Shown in pieces: positions 8,604 to 11,000 of a DNA stretch of 11,000 nucleotides. A model generated the notes under the pieces. The model made no database searches and was not told the DNA's origin. It saw only the letters and a list, made by a program, of their open reading frames with translations. Numbering within the stretch: the first letter of the stretch is position 1; each line of letters starts with the position of its first letter. Source of the DNA: Glandiceps talaboti (lineage: Eukaryota > Hemichordata > Enteropneusta > Spengelidae); the NCBI RefSeq assembly GCF_964340395.1, contig NC_135556.1, positions 8,376,501 to 8,387,500 of the forward strand, in the 5' to 3' direction. A program made the position numbers and the translations under genes.

Positions 8604-9451
8604 ATGAAATTTATTGAAACCCATTACAATATTGGTGAGCTCTATATGGAATTTATTAGGGATTCATATATACAAAATGGCTCAAAGTGCAGTTACTGTT
8701 CCACTTCAGATTGGGTATCGCCATCTATGAACAGAATACCACATCCTATGCCAGATATGCACAACCCAGGTCATTATATGGATGTGTTTGAAACACCAAA
8801 CACAAATCGAACTGTTGATGACTACCAACCACGTGCTAACTTAAAAAAGCTCTATGTTTCAAAACAATTAAATGATGAAGCTGCTATTTCTCGTTTTAGA
8901 GAAATATATTGTCAGTGTGAACAGTGTTAAAAACTACATTGAACATTTGAAAAATTTGGAGAGGATGAAAAACATTAGATCCAGACATCGATTAGAGGTA
9001 CAGAAGAAAAGAGAAAACAAGAATTATAATGACTATGACTGGTTGCAGTTATTCATAAGTGGAACTCTAGAAAAACTGAACGTAAAAGAGCTAGATAAAT
9101 ATCTAGACAAGCATAAATTGCCAAAATATAGAAAATTAAAAGGAGAAAAAGTAGACATAATATCAACGCACATACTTGGAACACCTGAATTTAAGTCAAG
9201 AAAAGTGACTGCAAATGAACTTCAAACTACAACTACAGACATCTGATCAGTGATACAAAAGTAGTGACTCTGAAAGTGAAAATGCTATAATAGGTGTTAT
9301 AGACAGTGATGATTGTTTTTCTGATAACTCTGAAACTTCAAGCACGGCTGATATCTCAGACAGTGATTGTGATGAAACAAGTCCTACACAATTTCATGGG
9401 AAAGTTACCTTGAGAAGTGGTAGAGTCGCCGGTCAATTTTTGTTTCACTGA
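8604..9451 (+). pseudogene. Frameshifted transposon protein relic: Cys motifs, SAP-like motif, acidic tail
   Basis: Three successive frames together read as one degenerate protein of about 280 residues. Frame one runs from the ATG at 8604 to TAA at 8928-8930. It has CSYC (residues 29-32), a Pro-rich part with HPMPDMHNPGHY, and CQCEQC (Cys 103, 105, 108), so it could bind zinc. A one-base shift near 8927 leads into the second frame, a charged helical region (EHLKNLERMKNIRSRHRLEV) and then LEKLNVKELDKYLDKHKLPK...LKGEKVDIISTHI (about 9067-9177). That is the pattern of a SAP DNA-binding motif, including the Gly-x-Lys turn. After TGA at 9244 a third frame (9263-9451) gives a Ser/Asp/Glu-rich tail ending TLRSGRVAGQFLFH. 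The order zinc-binding, SAP, acidic tail suggests a DNA-binding accessory or the C-terminal end of a transposase. I do not recognise the family. The ATG choice is uncertain, since the 5' part may be an exon. Confidence 0.65.
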
Positions 9452-9617
9452 ATACAAATATTGTGATTTAATAGGTTTGTGCACTGTTTTATCATCAATC
9501 CATGTTAAATGCTACTTCTGTAGGACATTGTGCACAGTCAAGTGTTGGGTTTTGCCTATATTTTATTTTATATACATATCTGGCACTTGTCCATCCTGAC
9601 ATTCAGGTTTAGGTTTT
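9452..9617. other. Transposon 3' non-coding segment
   Basis: Follows the stop of the relic coding region and precedes the right subterminal repeats. The short open frame here (9417-9599) overlaps the relic out of frame and is not coding. Confidence 0.4.
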
Positions 9618-9621
9618 TTTT

Positions 9622-9705
9622 GTGGCCCCCCCCTAACAAATAGTGAAATTTTTGTTTAGCCCCCCCCCCTAATTTTTCTTGAGAAAAATTGGTGGCCCCC
9701 CCTGA
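9622..9705 (+). repeat. Right subterminal C-tract repeats (three) and palindrome
   Basis: C-tracts at about 9626-9633, 9660-9669 and 9696-9702, each in a TGGC/TAGC...CTAA/CTGA context, repeat the left subterminal motif in the same orientation. Between the second and third is a perfect 9-bp-arm palindrome AATTTTTCT-TG-AGAAAAATT at 9671-9690. Confidence 0.6.
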
Positions 9706-9748
9706 AAATCCTCCGCCCCCCCCCTGGAAGTTAAAACTGTACACTCCC
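9706..9748 (-). repeat. Right terminal inverted repeat
   Basis: The reverse complement of this segment matches the left end over about 43 bp, ending precisely in ACACTCCC before the TTA duplication. Confidence 0.88.
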
Positions 9749-10240
9749 TTATTAGTTCAAACATAACTATACATATACATGTATTACCTTGCTACCACAC
9801 TAGTTACAGAACATGTCATGTAAATGCTTGGCTGTTTCACAATCAATGCTTCACTTAAATATTGCACTTTGGGACAAAAGTGAACTTGAAGGTTTCGTAA
9901 TGGTAATCTTCATAGATAGTTTATAAAAGAAGTTAATCTAAATTGTTCTACTCGTCAGTATGAACTTGTCAGAAGGGATTAATACACTTTCTATGTTGGA
10001 CACTACATGTTATTGACACTACAAATCACCACGTCTCATCAGATTCCAGTTTCTATTATACACTAGGTATGACCACCTAAAGTTCTCCGACATACCTGTG
10101 ACTTTACTATAAGCTTACATGCAATATTAATGCCCCTATACCAAGTGTAACGGGCACAATTTTGTGTGACATGGGAAACTCATTTAAAACTTACATTTAC
10201 GTTAGCTTTTCGAAGCTTGGGAATATTACCTCAAAAGCTA
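9749..10240 (+). repeat. Duplicated segment, copy B (right of transposon)
   Basis: Continues the match to copy A from 3326 to about 3812. The first 230 bp or so show no difference by eye. Later differences include an extra AGCTTA before CATGCAATATT and a changed patch after ACCAAGTGT. It starts with the right TTA target duplication (9749-9751). Homology ends at CCTCAAAAGCTAT. Confidence 0.93.
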
Positions 10241-10700
10241 TGAATAACCTAAACATTGCCTTAATAGAAGAAAAAACTGCAGATCTGCCAGGGGAAAACT
10301 CCAAGGACTCCCTATAACCCCCGGGGGTCACCCATGCATTCAACCAACAATCAGATGCACCAACAACCTTTTTACTGTCATAATGGTATTAAACTTTTCT
10401 TAATTATTTTCACCCTATTCTAATTTGATATGATATTGTCTTTTAAAGATGTGACATGTTTGCCAAGATAGTCTAAAATTGCCTTAAACTCCAAATCTCC
10501 CTTACCAATTAACTTTTTAAGAACATATTTCAACCCTATGTAAGTTATAATAGAATAGTTTCTGATATTTGATGGTGCTGTCTTGTAAAGCAGGGATTAA
10601 GATATTGCTTGAAAGAGTCTGAATAGCCTAAATATTGGCTATAAGAGTAAAAATCCTCCAGGGCTTCTAGAGGGAGATCCCCTCGGACCCCCACATGAGG
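10241..10700. repeat. Block of about 460 bp unique to copy B, with degenerate internal repeats
   Basis: Three imperfect direct repeats start at about 10243 (ATAACCTAAACATTGCCTTA), 10469 (ATAGTCTAAAATTGCCTTAA) and 10623 (ATAGCCTAAATATTGGCTAT). The first and third continue into similar blocks: AAAAA, then CCAGGG, then CCCTATAACCCCC or CCCCTCGGACCCCC. This looks like a decayed mobile-element fragment with internal repeats. A minus-strand open frame at 10545-10793 crosses it into copy B and has no domain. Confidence 0.5.
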
Positions 10701-10813
10701 TGAGCGAATGTCATCTCCGACACACAAAATTGATAATTTTGGCAAAAATTGATTTTGAATATGACAAATCAAATCGGTACATCGCTTGGCCACTTGATGT
10801 CACTGATTGGATT
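10701..10813 (+). repeat. Duplicated segment, copy B (right end)
   Basis: Matches 4260-4365 (TGAGCGAATGTCATCTCCGA onward). It ends at GTCACTGATTGGATTC, where an (AACC)n array begins. Confidence 0.9.
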
Positions 10814-10860
10814 CAACCAACCAACCAACCAACCAACCAACCAACCAACCAACCAACCAA
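10814..10860. repeat. (AACC)n microsatellite
   Basis: About 11 AACC/CAAC units, bounded on the left by copy B sequence and on the right by the dispersed repeat at 10862. Confidence 0.97.
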
Positions 10861-10861
10861 T

Positions 10862-10980
10862 CATATGCGATTCTACAAATTAGAATATAATATTGAGATT
10901 AACCATTCAATCACCATAAAGTTGAATAGTCACTTCGGCATACATACAGTTTTTTAAATCAGTTGTCCACCACTTGATAC
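10862..10980 (+). repeat. Dispersed repeat, inverted copy of 5611-5730
   Basis: About 95% identical to the reverse complement of 5611-5730. It begins directly after the (AACC)n array, which suggests that the array is the variable microsatellite end of this element or marks its insertion site. Confidence 0.9.
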
Positions 10981-11000
10981 TATTAATACAATGACTTGTG

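Larger units (their letters stand above)
7622..9748 (+). mobile_element. DNA transposon, 2127 bp, TTA target duplication, inverted termini
   Basis: The element interrupts copy B of the duplicated segment, and the empty site survives in copy A, so its limits are exact. The ends are inverted: the left begins GGGAGTGTACATTTTTAATT and the right end, reverse-complemented, begins GGGAGTGTACAGTTTTAACT. Both continue through a G-tract and GGAGGATTT. A 3-bp TTA duplication fits the TWA preference of the PIF/Harbinger superfamily, but the terminal sequence and cargo do not settle the assignment. Inside are subterminal C-tract repeats, an (AT)n array, a G-run (8435-8447) and a frameshifted coding relic at 8604-9451. 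No DDE/D catalytic core was found, so this is probably a non-autonomous or internally deleted copy. Confidence 0.93.

Noticed and set aside
7622-9748. Assignment of the transposon to a Kolobok/piggyBac-like TTAA group
   Set aside because: Only TTA is duplicated; the fourth base differs on the two sides, and the empty site supports 3 bp.
3326-10240. Copies A and B as long terminal repeats of a retroelement
   Set aside because: They lack TG...CA ends, primer-binding site and gag-pol coding between them, and the sequence between is unrelated microsatellite and repeat DNA.
10545-10957. Open frames on both strands at the right end
   Set aside because: They run through repeat copies and (AACC)n; the same sequences are non-coding in their other copies.

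Overview
The window looks like nuclear DNA from an invertebrate animal. It is AT-rich, contains GT-AG introns and long di- and tetranucleotide microsatellites, and is mostly dispersed repeats. It has no bacterial-type gene packing. The compound tetranucleotide arrays and homopolymeric G/C tracts recall marine invertebrates such as molluscs, brachiopods, hemichordates or lancelets, but the sequence does not fix the phylum.

One host gene is certain. The last three coding exons of mitochondrial lipoyl synthase (LIAS) lie on the + strand at 620-765, 1104-1286 and 2179-2258, followed by a 3' UTR with polyadenylation signals near 2528-2538. The radical-SAM N-terminal half lies upstream of the window. 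Left of the first visible exon is a 67-bp tandem repeat (1-381), then a dispersed repeat (385-484) whose inverted copy is at 5127-5229.

From about 2.9 kb on, the window is a repeat landscape. The main structure is a duplicated segment in direct orientation. Copy A is 3024-3812 plus 4260-4365. Copy B is 7328-7621, 9749-10240 and 10701-10813. The two copies are about 97% identical over their best half-kilobase, but each carries its own unrelated block of about 450 bp in the middle. Copy B is also interrupted by a 2127-bp DNA transposon (7622-9748), and copy A preserves the empty target site, so the ends can be read to the base: TTA target duplication and inverted repeats starting GGGAGTGTAC. 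The transposon carries a frameshifted coding relic with Cys motifs, a SAP-like DNA-binding motif and an acidic tail, and no visible DDE transposase core.

The rest is simple repeats ((CA)n, (ACTC)n, (AATC)n, (AT)n, (AACC)n), another inverted repeat pair (5611-5730 and 10862-10980) and stretches where I see nothing recognisable. No RNA gene, CRISPR array or prokaryotic element was found. The most unusual object is the transposon, because its cargo and subterminal repeats do not match a superfamily I can name with confidence.
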